Source of the DNA: Gammaproteobacteria bacterium
GTDB taxonomy: Bacteria; Pseudomonadota; Gammaproteobacteria; SZUA-152
DNA: 64,000 bases
Direction of reading: 5' to 3'
Assembly: GCA_011321815.1 (NCBI GenBank)
Contig: DROS01000036.1
Coordinates: 16,471-80,470 of the forward strand
Of this stretch, positions 33,768-41,515 are shown piece by piece (within the stretch, counting starts at the first letter, position 1; each line of letters begins with the position of its first letter). Made by a program: the position numbers and the translations under genes. Under the pieces are notes generated by a model. It was not told the origin of the DNA and searched no databases. It saw only the letters and a program-made list of their open reading frames with translations.

Positions 33768-35411
33768 ATGGCTAAAAGAACAGTTAACCGAACCGCGAAA
33801 CGCTTGAAAAAGAGTCGCCACGGACTTTCACTTGATGCGCCTTTGTTGCATCAGGATCATAGTCGTCCGGTGACACGGCGGGACTTTCTGCGTCAGGGTT
33901 TCATTTCAGGTACTGGCGTTGCCCTCGGCGGCTCCCTGTTCAGCCTGTTTGCCAATCCACGTGCTGCGCAGGCGGCGCTGTCATCGGATTTGACCACCCT
34001 GGCAAACAGCCTTCCCGACTGCTCATTGGGCGCCACGGGCAGTCAGATTCCTTTTATCTGTTTTGATCTGGCTGGCGGCTCCAATATGATTGGCTCCAAT
34101 GTACTGGCCGGTGGACAGGGGGGGTATCTTAACGATCCCATCAGTGCAGCGGGCTATAGCAGAATGGGTATTCCTGGAGGCATGGTGCCGGGTATTGTGG
34201 ATGCTGCCTCAGCCATGAGTGGCCCGAACAATGATTTTATTGATACCCGTCTCGGTTTGGCCTTCCATTCGGATAGTGGTTTTCTGCGCGGTATATTGGA
34301 AAAAATTGACATCATCAACACTGCTGCCAATATCAATGGCGCGGTAATTCCCGCCCGTTCAGACAACGATACGGGTAACAATCCGCACAATCCCATGTAT
34401 GGCATTGCCCGCACCGGCGCCAACGGTGACGTGGTTACCCTTATTGGTTCACGCAACTCCGAATCAGGCGGCAACTCTGTGGCGCCGGCCATGAGCATCG
34501 ATCCCTCTATCCGCCCCACCAAGGTGGATAGACCCAGCGATGTCACCGGCATGGTGGATACCGGTGATCTTGTTGGCGTATTGACTGAAGACGACGCCAA
34601 AGCTGTGATGGAATCCATTGCCCGGCTCAGCGACAAAAAGATCACCAAAATCAACGCCGATGCTGTTGTAAAAGACCTGGTGCAATGCGGCTACCTCAAT
34701 GCTGCCGATATTGCTGATCGTTTTGTTGGTGTGGATGTTGATCCTGCTGGAGACAGTGACATTGTTGGGGGGGCCGGCAGCATTTTCAGCCAGGCAGAGT
34801 TTGATGGCGAGGGTGAGTTCCGCAAAACCGCCGCCGTTATGAAAATGGTCATCGACGGCCACGCCGGAGCGGGTACCATTGCCATGGGCGGTTTTGATTA
34901 TCACACGGGTGACCGTTCCACTGGTGAGCGTCGTGACCTGCGTGCCGGACGTTGTATGGGGGCATGCCTGGAATATGCTGCGCGACGTGGACAACCATTG
35001 ATGCTTTATGTTTTTAGTGATGGTTCCGTGGCCAGTAATGGTTCGACTGATGGTTCCCAGGATGGCCGTGGCAAAGGTGTGTGGACTGGCGACAATTCCG
35101 CCACAGCAGGCAGTTTTTTCCTGGTTTACAACCCCACTGCCAGTGGTGGTCAGGCCACTCTGTTTTCCGGTGACAACCTGGGCGCGGAACGGCATCAGCA
35201 GATCGGCTGGTTCCGTTCAGATGGTTCGGTAGAAACCGCTTCCAGTGTGGCTGCCAACAACGTCAACCTGTTGGTGGATACTGTCGTGCTTAATTATCTT
35301 GCCTTGCACGGCTCGAATTATCGTGATGTCTACCGTAGTCTGTTTCCCAATAACGATCTGGGTACTGATGCGCACATGATGAGTTTGACAGCTTTCGATC
35401 CGATTCGCTGA
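33768..35411 (+). CDS. Tat-exported DUF1501-like protein
   Basis: 547 residues. A long basic N-terminus contains the twin-arginine motif TRRDFLRQGFISGTGVALGG and an AQA-A cleavage site. The mature part starts with LTTLANSLPDCSLGATG, FICFDLAGGSNMIGSNVLAG, has GGFDYHTGDRSTGERRDLR resembling the active-site-like 'D.H' region of DUF1501 (alkaline-phosphatase-like superfamily) proteins, and LMLYVFSDGSVASNGSTDG. Tat export implies folding with a cofactor or metal in the cytoplasm. As third gene after a haem protein and a haem-LamG lipoprotein it resembles the DUF1501 neighbours of planctomycete cytochrome genes. Assignment to DUF1501 is from motif resemblance only. Confidence 0.65.
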   Translation: MAKRTVNRTAKRLKKSRHGLSLDAPLLHQDHSRPVTRRDFLRQGFISGTGVALGGSLFSLFANPRAAQAALSSDLTTLANSLPDCSLGATGSQIPFICFDLAGGSNMIGSNVLAGGQGGYLNDPISAAGYSRMGIPGGMVPGIVDAASAMSGPNNDFIDTRLGLAFHSDSGFLRGILEKIDIINTAANINGAVIPARSDNDTGNNPHNPMYGIARTGANGDVVTLIGSRNSESGGNSVAPAMSIDPSIRPTKVDRPSDVTGMVDTGDLVGVLTEDDAKAVMESIARLSDKKITKINADAVVKDLVQCGYLNAADIADRFVGVDVDPAGDSDIVGGAGSIFSQAEFDGEGEFRKTAAVMKMVIDGHAGAGTIAMGGFDYHTGDRSTGERRDLRAGRCMGACLEYAARRGQPLMLYVFSDGSVASNGSTDGSQDGRGKGVWTGDNSATAGSFFLVYNPTASGGQATLFSGDNLGAERHQQIGWFRSDGSVETASSVAANNVNLLVDTVVLNYLALHGSNYRDVYRSLFPNNDLGTDAHMMSLTAFDPIR

Positions 35412-35430
35412 GCCTGGCAGACAGTTTGCG

Positions 35431-35460
35431 GGTTGGCGAGGGTTTCTTACCTCACCAACC
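35431..35460. terminator. Hairpin between the convergent triad and fau
   Basis: GGTTGGCGAGG and CCTCACCAACC form an 11-position stem with one mismatch and an eight-base loop. It lies 20 bases after the DUF1501-like stop and overlaps the last codons of fau, which converge here. No T-run follows on either strand, so it is a weak candidate. Confidence 0.4.
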
Positions 35461-36040
35461 TGCATACGCCAGACTCAGTTACCACGCCTTCCAACGGTAC
35501 ATCCCAATGTTGACAGGGTAGCTCCGTTGGGCTTCTTTGCACATCAAACGCCACTCCCCATAAATGTGGTTTGCGCCAGCATCGGCGACGGCGTAAAAAA
35601 GCAAAGGTGCGGTCATAAAAGCCGCCTCCCATGCCCAGTCGGTTGCCCCACTCATCAAAGCCCACCAGGGGAGTCAGCACCAAATCCAGTCGCGTCAGCG
35701 CAGCCACCCGGCGTGAACGTATTACCGGTTCGGGAATGCCAAAACCATTGGTTGCCAGGGTGTCACCTGGTGCGTAAGGCAAAAAATGCAAACGGTTATG
35801 GTGGGTGGCACTGATCACTGGCAGGTACACCGTTTTGCCCATGGTCCAGGCGCAATCCAGCAGAGAAGTCAGGTCCACTTCAGCATCATTGGGCAGGTAA
35901 CAGGCAATGTGTTGCGCGGAACGAAACAGGCGGTGGTTAACCAGCTGCCGGGTGATGGCTGCACTGCGCCAGGCATGTTCATGGGCGTCAAGGGAGCGGC
36001 GTGCCTGACGTAATTGCTGGCGCAAAACCTGACGTTCCAT
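35447..36040 (-). CDS. fau: 5-formyltetrahydrofolate cyclo-ligase
   Basis: 197 residues from ATG at 36040; a longer frame to 36097 extends into the 6S RNA 3' end. The enzyme uses ATP to convert 5-formyl-THF to 5,10-methenyl-THF. Seen: LRQQLRQARRSLDAHEH (basic start typical of the family), CYLPNDAEVDLTSLL, the nucleotide loop GNRLGMGGGFYDRTF, and the final WDVPLEGVVTESG. The gene lies directly downstream of ssrS (6S RNA), the standard gammaproteobacterial arrangement (ygfA). Confidence 0.92.
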   Translation of the reverse strand: MERQVLRQQLRQARRSLDAHEHAWRSAAITRQLVNHRLFRSAQHIACYLPNDAEVDLTSLLDCAWTMGKTVYLPVISATHHNRLHFLPYAPGDTLATNGFGIPEPVIRSRRVAALTRLDLVLTPLVGFDEWGNRLGMGGGFYDRTFAFLRRRRCWRKPHLWGVAFDVQRSPTELPCQHWDVPLEGVVTESGVCRLVR

Positions 36041-36069
36041 CACGGGATTGCCCGAAAGAAGAAAAAAAG

Positions 36070-36262
36070 AGACGTTACCCACATGTGCCGGTTGCATCGT
36101 CGCTCTTGGGACCGGAGCGATAAAGTGGGAACAACGACCGGCATATCAGGCTTTCCGCAGCGCGGACATGCACACAACACCGATGTAATGCACCCAACAG
36201 GGTTAAGCATAGGCCAAGAAAATTCCGATACAGTATCGAACACCGCAGGCAACGCCATTCTT
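36070..36262 (-). ncRNA. ssrS: 6S RNA
   Basis: Position is the main evidence: zapA - 6S RNA - fau is conserved across gammaproteobacteria, and this gap has no open frame. On the minus strand the ends pair (GCGTTGCCT near 36255-36247 with GGGTAACGT at 36080-36072, nine pairs counting G-U), and the 5' arm TGCCTGCGGTGTTCG resembles known 6S starts. A TATACA -10-like box lies at 36277-36272, and a T-run follows the 3' arm. 6S RNA sequesters sigma-70 RNA polymerase in stationary phase. Ends are approximate. Confidence 0.72.
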
Positions 36263-36346
36263 TGAAAACGTTGTATAATCCAGATCGTGCATGTGTGATC
36301 ACTCGCTGGACTCAAATATAAATAAACTTGCTTCTCGACAGACCGG

Positions 36347-36688
36347 TCACAAATCCAACTGTCGACCCCGGGCAATCGCTGCCTCCACTTTATTCTGCAA
36401 ATTTCGCAGCCTGGTTTCCATCGCAGGTCCGTCATTGCCACCATTTGATTGTAATTGCAGGAAATCGTGGGCCAGATTTAATGCCGCCATCACCGCAACC
36501 CGGTCTGCCCCCACCATTTTACGCGCGTCACGAATTTCGCGCATTTTTTCATCCAGCAAACGTGCAGATTCCAACAGCGCCGGTTCTTCATCCACCGGGC
36601 AGGCCACTTGATATTCCTTGTCCAGCACCCGGATACTGATTACTTTGTTTTCCACAGGCTGCGTGGGTTTAGTGACTCCAGCATTCAT
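36347..36688 (-). CDS. zapA: Cell division protein ZapA
   Basis: 113 residues. Binds and bundles FtsZ at midcell. Seen: VISIRVLDKEYQVACPVDEE near the start, LLESARLLDEKMREIRDA, and VAVMAALNLAHDFLQL, the ZapA globular head followed by a C-terminal coiled coil. Overlaps the upstream zapB-like gene by four bases. Upstream of ssrS-fau as in most gammaproteobacteria. Confidence 0.92.
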   Translation of the reverse strand: MNAGVTKPTQPVENKVISIRVLDKEYQVACPVDEEPALLESARLLDEKMREIRDARKMVGADRVAVMAALNLAHDFLQLQSNGGNDGPAMETRLRNLQNKVEAAIARGRQLDL

Positions 36689-36894
36689 GCTTCGGCCTCC
36701 ATTGCCTTGAGTCGCACCAGCATGGATTCTACCCGTGAGCGCGCCAACTCGGCTTTTTCGATGAGCCGGGCACGTTCTTCCACCAACAGATTTTGCCGTT
36801 CACGAATAAGGCTATTCTCACTGCTCAATTGGTCAGTCAGCGCGATCAATTCATCAATACGCCGCTCCAGCTTGCTAATTTCAGATTCAGACAT
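36685..36894 (-). CDS. Small coiled-coil protein next to zapA (ZapB-like, TIGR02449 type)
   Basis: 69 residues, entirely coiled coil: ISKLERRIDELIALTDQLS, ENSLIRERQNLLVEERARL. This small protein is regularly encoded just before zapA in gammaproteobacteria and resembles ZapB in size and structure. Overlaps zapA by ATGA. Probable role in Z-ring organisation; inferred from context. Confidence 0.82.
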   Translation of the reverse strand: MSESEISKLERRIDELIALTDQLSSENSLIRERQNLLVEERARLIEKAELARSRVESMLVRLKAMEAEA

Positions 36895-37054
36895 GCTATC
36901 TAATCGCCCAAGAGGGAATTTGTTATTGTCACAGTAAGCCTCACTATAGAGCGGGGCACAAAACGGGTCAACGACTGTCAGCCGCTGTCTGGGGGTGCTA
37001 AAATCACCGCCTTACTTTATCCTGCGTTTCAGTACAAAATACGATATCGCCGCC

Positions 37055-37639
37055 ATGCCACAAAACCTGCCCGATTATACGATCCTCGCCAGCGCCCTGG
37101 ACAAACTGGACACTGAAATCACTCCCAGCGAAGTACATGGCACATTGTGCGGTCTGCTGTGTGCCAATGACAACGCCGGGGTTGATGTCTGGCGACAGGC
37201 ATTGTGGCCCAATCAGCCCGGCGGTGATTTACTGGCCGCCGAGGCACGCGAGATTTTCCAGCAAACTCATGACATTACCCGGCGGCAACTCAGTGATCCA
37301 GCCTGTGAGTTTCAGATGCTGTTACCCGACGACAATGACGGTCTTGAGGCGCGTGTAAACGCGCTGGGTGACTGGTGCCAGGGTTATCTCATTGGCCTCA
37401 GTCTTGGCGGCATTACCGACTTTGCACCATTGCCCGAAGATGCTCGCGAAATCACCAAAGACCTGCTGGAAATCGCTCGTGCTGGCACCTCTTACGAGCT
37501 GGAAGGTAGTGAAGAAGATGAAAATGCCTATGTGGAGCTGGTGGAATATTTGCGTGTGGGTGTGTTGCTTGTCAATGAGGAACTGCAACCGACCCAGGCA
37601 GCACCTGTTACCATTGAGCCTGGTCCCACGTTGCATTAA
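37055..37639 (+). CDS. ygfB: UPF0149 family protein YgfB
   Basis: 194 residues from ATG at 37055; the frame opens 20 codons earlier but these lack family resemblance. Seen: SEVHGTLCGLLCAND, FQMLLPDDNDGLEARVNALG, DWCQGYLIGLSLGG, LLEIARAGTSYELEGSEEDE, and YVELVEYLRVGVLL. All-helical YecA/YgfB fold. Divergent from zapB-like/zapA and upstream of pepP, the conserved order. In Pseudomonas, YgfB influences ampicillin resistance regulators; general function is unclear. Confidence 0.88.
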   Translation: MPQNLPDYTILASALDKLDTEITPSEVHGTLCGLLCANDNAGVDVWRQALWPNQPGGDLLAAEAREIFQQTHDITRRQLSDPACEFQMLLPDDNDGLEARVNALGDWCQGYLIGLSLGGITDFAPLPEDAREITKDLLEIARAGTSYELEGSEEDENAYVELVEYLRVGVLLVNEELQPTQAAPVTIEPGPTLH

Positions 37640-37710
37640 GGCGCTTGCGATATGTCTTGTCGCTGGAGCCCGCACTCGTATCGCTCCCGCTTCCCCGCTA
37701 CAATCGCGGT

Positions 37711-39048
37711 ATGAATTCCAACCAACACATCAAACCCACTGAATTCGCCCGTCGTCGTAAGCGCTTGCTGCAAATGATGGGCAAGGCCAGTGTCGCCATT
37801 CTGCCCGCTGCGCCCATGCGGTTGCGCAATCGTGATGCTGAGCACCCTTACCGGCAGGACAGTGATTTTTATTACCTCAGCGGTTTTAATGAGCCCGATG
37901 CCGTATTGGTGCTGATTCCCAAGCGCAAACACGGCGAGGTGGTCCTGTTTTGCCGCGAGCGCGACCCACAAATGGAAACCTGGCATGGCCGCCGTGCCGG
38001 GCTGGAGGGTGCGGTGGAAGACTATGGTGCCGATGATGCCTTCCCCATCAGTGACATTGACGACATCCTGCCTGGCTTGCTGGAGCACAGTGAGCGCGTG
38101 TATTACGCCATGGGCTGTGATACCCAGTTTGATCTGCGCGTTACTGGCTGGATCAATCACCTCAAGGAGCAGTCCCGCGCAGGTGCGCATACCCCCAGTG
38201 AATTTATTGCGCTTGATCACTTACTGCATGATATGCGTTTGTACAAAAGCCGCGCCGAAATCAGTGCTATGCGCAAGGCCGCAAAAATTTCTGCCCAGGC
38301 ACATAAACGGGCTATGCGGCAGTGTCGGCCGGGCAAAATGGAATACGAGATCGAGGCGGAATTTCAGTACTATTTCAAACAGCATGACTGCGCCAATGCT
38401 TACACTCCCATCGTGGGTGGCGGTGAAAATGGCTGTATCCTGCATTACACTGAAAACAACGCCGAGCTACGCGATGGAGACCTGTTACTCATCGACGCAG
38501 GTGCCGAAAACGAACTCTATGCTGCCGACATTACCCGTACCTTTCCCGTTAACGGCCGCTTCAGCCCTGAGCAAAAAGCGTTGTATCAAATCGTACTCGA
38601 TGCGCAACTGGCCGCCATCGACAAAGTGCGCCCCGGCAACCACTGGGATGCTCCTCACGAAGCCGCAGTACGCATACTCACCAAAGGGCTGATCAAACTT
38701 GGCCTGCTCAAAGGCAATCTGCGTACACTCATTAAAGAACAGGCCTATCGCACATTTTATATGCACCGCACCGGCCACTGGCTGGGACTGGACGTGCATG
38801 ACGTGGGTGATTACAAAGTGGGTGACGCTTGGCGTGAACTGGAACCCGGCATGGTGCTTACTGTGGAACCTGGCTTGTACATTGCCCCCGGCACAAAAGT
38901 GGGCAAGCGTAGAATCGCGAAAAAATGGCAGGGCATCGGTATTCGTATTGAAGACGATGTGCTGGTTACCAAAGACGGCTGTGATGTGTTGAGCAAAGAT
39001 GCGCCCAAGACTATTGCTGCTATTGAGGCGCTAATGGCAGGAGCATGA
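37711..39048 (+). CDS. pepP: Xaa-Pro aminopeptidase
   Basis: 445 residues from ATG at 37711; 22 upstream codons are open but overlap no conserved sequence. Removes the N-terminal residue before proline. The N-terminal creatinase-like domain (FARRRKRLLQMMG, DSDFYYLSGF) is followed by the pita-bread metalloprotease domain with the dimetal ligands in LLIDAGAENELYAADITRTF (two Asp), GHWLGLDVHDVG (His), VLTVEPGLYI (Glu) and IGIRIEDDVLV (Glu). All five are present. Overlaps ubiH by four bases. Confidence 0.93.
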   Translation: MNSNQHIKPTEFARRRKRLLQMMGKASVAILPAAPMRLRNRDAEHPYRQDSDFYYLSGFNEPDAVLVLIPKRKHGEVVLFCRERDPQMETWHGRRAGLEGAVEDYGADDAFPISDIDDILPGLLEHSERVYYAMGCDTQFDLRVTGWINHLKEQSRAGAHTPSEFIALDHLLHDMRLYKSRAEISAMRKAAKISAQAHKRAMRQCRPGKMEYEIEAEFQYYFKQHDCANAYTPIVGGGENGCILHYTENNAELRDGDLLLIDAGAENELYAADITRTFPVNGRFSPEQKALYQIVLDAQLAAIDKVRPGNHWDAPHEAAVRILTKGLIKLGLLKGNLRTLIKEQAYRTFYMHRTGHWLGLDVHDVGDYKVGDAWRELEPGMVLTVEPGLYIAPGTKVGKRRIAKKWQGIGIRIEDDVLVTKDGCDVLSKDAPKTIAAIEALMAGA

Positions 39049-40286
39049 ATACCACTACTGACTACGATTTGATCATCATTGGCGGCGGCATGGTAGGCGC
39101 CAGTCTGGCGATCAGTTTGGCCAAACAGGCATTGCGTATCGCACTCATCGAAGCTGCTCCTCTTCACAAATCAACGCCACCCGGCTATGACGACCGCGCC
39201 ATCGCCCTGTCTTTTGGCAGCCGACGCATTTTTGAGGGTATGGGGCTGTGGACACACATCACACCACAAACCACGAGCATTCAACGCATTCACGTTTCCG
39301 ATCAGGGACGTTTCGGTTTTACCCGGTTGGATGCCACGCAAGAAAAAGTCGATGCGTTGGGCTATGTTGTTACTGCGCAGCAATTGGGGGCCGTGCTGAT
39401 GAACCAGCTTCAGCAATGCGATAACCTAACATTGATTAGTCCGGCCAGACTCACCGATTTAAAACTCGGTGGCGATCATGCTACCGCCGTCATCGCACAT
39501 GACGCTGACAACAATAATGGCAATACGGAATCACTTACCAGCAAACTGGTGGTCGCCGCCGATGGCGGTCACTCCCATGTGCGCAACCAGCTGGATATTC
39601 ACACCAGCGTGCACGATTATGGACAGACCGCCATCATCGCCAACATCACACCGGAAAAACCACACCGACACGTTGCCTATGAGCGCTTTACCCACAATGG
39701 CCCATTGGCGCTGTTACCGATGCCGGATAATCGTTGCTCGCTGGTATGGACGCGCGCACCGGAAGATGCACAACGCCTTTTGCAACTGAACGACGAAGAT
39801 TTTCTCGCTGAACTGCAACCCTGTTTTGGCAAACGTCTTGGTGGCTTTATCAAAGTAGGCAAACGCCATAGCTATCCACTGCAACTGATTCAGGCGCAGG
39901 AACAGGTGCGCGCCCGGCTGGCGCTCGTCGGCAACGCCGCACACACCTTGCACCCCATCGCCGGTCAAGGGTTTAACCTTGGTTTGCGCGATGTCGCCGC
40001 CCTCGCGCAAAACATTGTTGACGCCTTTCATGCGGGTGACGATATTGGCGCACTGCCCGTGCTTGAGGTTTACGCACAGTGGCGGGAGCGGGATCATCGC
40101 CAGGTCATCAGTTTTACCAACACATTGGTGCATACTTTTTCCAACCGCTTTCCACCCCTCGTGTTAGCGCGTAATCTGGGGCTGATCGCCACCGACATTC
40201 TGCCGCCACTTAAACACCTGTTGGCCCGTCATTCCATGGGCATCGTAGGCAAACTGCCCCGGTTGGCGCGAGGATTACCATTGTGA
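39045..40286 (+). CDS. ubiH: 2-octaprenyl-6-methoxyphenol hydroxylase
   Basis: 413 residues. FAD monooxygenase that hydroxylates the ubiquinone ring. Rossmann motif IIGGGMVGASLAISL at the start, YDDRAIALSFGSRRIF typical of UbiH, VAADGGHSHVRN, and the second FAD motif GNAAHTLHPIAGQGFNLGLR. It follows pepP with an ATGA overlap and precedes a second paralogous hydroxylase, the classic pepP-ubiH-visC operon. Confidence 0.92.
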   Translation: MNTTTDYDLIIIGGGMVGASLAISLAKQALRIALIEAAPLHKSTPPGYDDRAIALSFGSRRIFEGMGLWTHITPQTTSIQRIHVSDQGRFGFTRLDATQEKVDALGYVVTAQQLGAVLMNQLQQCDNLTLISPARLTDLKLGGDHATAVIAHDADNNNGNTESLTSKLVVAADGGHSHVRNQLDIHTSVHDYGQTAIIANITPEKPHRHVAYERFTHNGPLALLPMPDNRCSLVWTRAPEDAQRLLQLNDEDFLAELQPCFGKRLGGFIKVGKRHSYPLQLIQAQEQVRARLALVGNAAHTLHPIAGQGFNLGLRDVAALAQNIVDAFHAGDDIGALPVLEVYAQWRERDHRQVISFTNTLVHTFSNRFPPLVLARNLGLIATDILPPLKHLLARHSMGIVGKLPRLARGLPL

Positions 40287-41503
40287 CCAATGCCGCACAG
40301 ACACTGTCCAAAAAATACGACATCATTATCGTTGGCGGCGGTATGGTCGGCAGCGCATTGGCCTGTGCCTTAAGCAATAACATAGAGGGGAATGGCACAT
40401 TGAAAATAGCCCTCATCGAAGGGAGCGAACCATCCACGCAATGGCCTGAAGATTCTTTTGACCTGCGTGTCAGCGCTATCAGCCGTGCCTCGAAAGCCTT
40501 TTTTGAGACACTGGGAGTATGGAATGCAATGCATGACATGCGTGCCACCGCTTATACCGAAATGCATGTGTGGGATGCCGGCGGTAATGGCAGCATCCAT
40601 TTTGACAGCGCCGAAATCGGCGAAGCCAGCCTTGGTCATATTATCGAAAACCGCATCATCAACAAAGCATTGATCGACCGCGTCCATACTTTTGATAATG
40701 TCGACATTTACTGCCCCAGCAGCCCCACAATTCTCCAGCTCGGCAACGATGCCGCCAAACTGCAATTGGATGATGGCAATGTGCTTCAGGCTGAGCTCCT
40801 GGTGGGTGCCGACGGTGGGCGATCCTGGGTGCGGCAGCAAACCGACATTGCCGTAAGCATCAATGACTACCAACAAACTGCTGTGGTTGCCAATATCACC
40901 ACAGAATATCCGCATCAACATACAGCCTGGCAACGGTTTTTACCCCGTGGGCCATTGGCTTTTTTACCGGTAAATGAAAACAATATCAGCGCCATTGTCT
41001 GGAGCACCAGTGCCGAAGAAGCGGAGCGTCTCAGTGGGCTGGATGAAGCTGCTTTCAGACAGGAGCTGGAAACCGCCTTTGATAAAAAACTGGGAAAGAT
41101 CCTGCACGCCGGACCACGGGCCTGTTTTCCCATCAAGGGCCAGCATGCAAAAAATTACGTCAAACCTCACCTTGCGCTGATCGGCGACGCCGCACACACT
41201 ATCCATCCACTGGCCGGGCAGGGGGTGAATCTGGGATTTGCCGACGCGCAATGTCTTGCGGAGGTTGTGCTTACTGCACATGCGGCACAAAAGCCCATGG
41301 GCAGCTTCAAAAACCTGCGGCGTTTTGAACGGGCCCGGCGTGGTGACAACTTATTAATGCTGGAGGCCATGGGCGCATTCAAACAATTGTTCAGTAACAA
41401 TACGCCAGGGCTGCGCGAGCTGCGCAATATCGGGCTTGATTTTTCTGATCGTGTCACACCCATCAAGCATTTTTTTATGGCAAAGGCATTAGGCCAGCAG
41501 TAA
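40283..41503 (+). CDS. ubiI: UbiH/UbiF/VisC family ubiquinone hydroxylase (UbiI-like)
   Basis: 406 residues, GTG start inside the ubiH stop (GTGA). Paralogue of ubiH: IVGGGMVGSALACAL, EDSFDLRVSAISRASKAFFE, VGADGGRSWVRQ, and GDAAHTIHPLAGQGVNLGFA. In E. coli the equivalent gene visC/ubiI encodes the C5 hydroxylase; by position and family this is the likely activity, but UbiF (C6) cannot be excluded. Confidence 0.82.
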   Translation: MTNAAQTLSKKYDIIIVGGGMVGSALACALSNNIEGNGTLKIALIEGSEPSTQWPEDSFDLRVSAISRASKAFFETLGVWNAMHDMRATAYTEMHVWDAGGNGSIHFDSAEIGEASLGHIIENRIINKALIDRVHTFDNVDIYCPSSPTILQLGNDAAKLQLDDGNVLQAELLVGADGGRSWVRQQTDIAVSINDYQQTAVVANITTEYPHQHTAWQRFLPRGPLAFLPVNENNISAIVWSTSAEEAERLSGLDEAAFRQELETAFDKKLGKILHAGPRACFPIKGQHAKNYVKPHLALIGDAAHTIHPLAGQGVNLGFADAQCLAEVVLTAHAAQKPMGSFKNLRRFERARRGDNLLMLEAMGAFKQLFSNNTPGLRELRNIGLDFSDRVTPIKHFFMAKALGQQ

Positions 41504-41515
41504 AAAATCAGAAAA

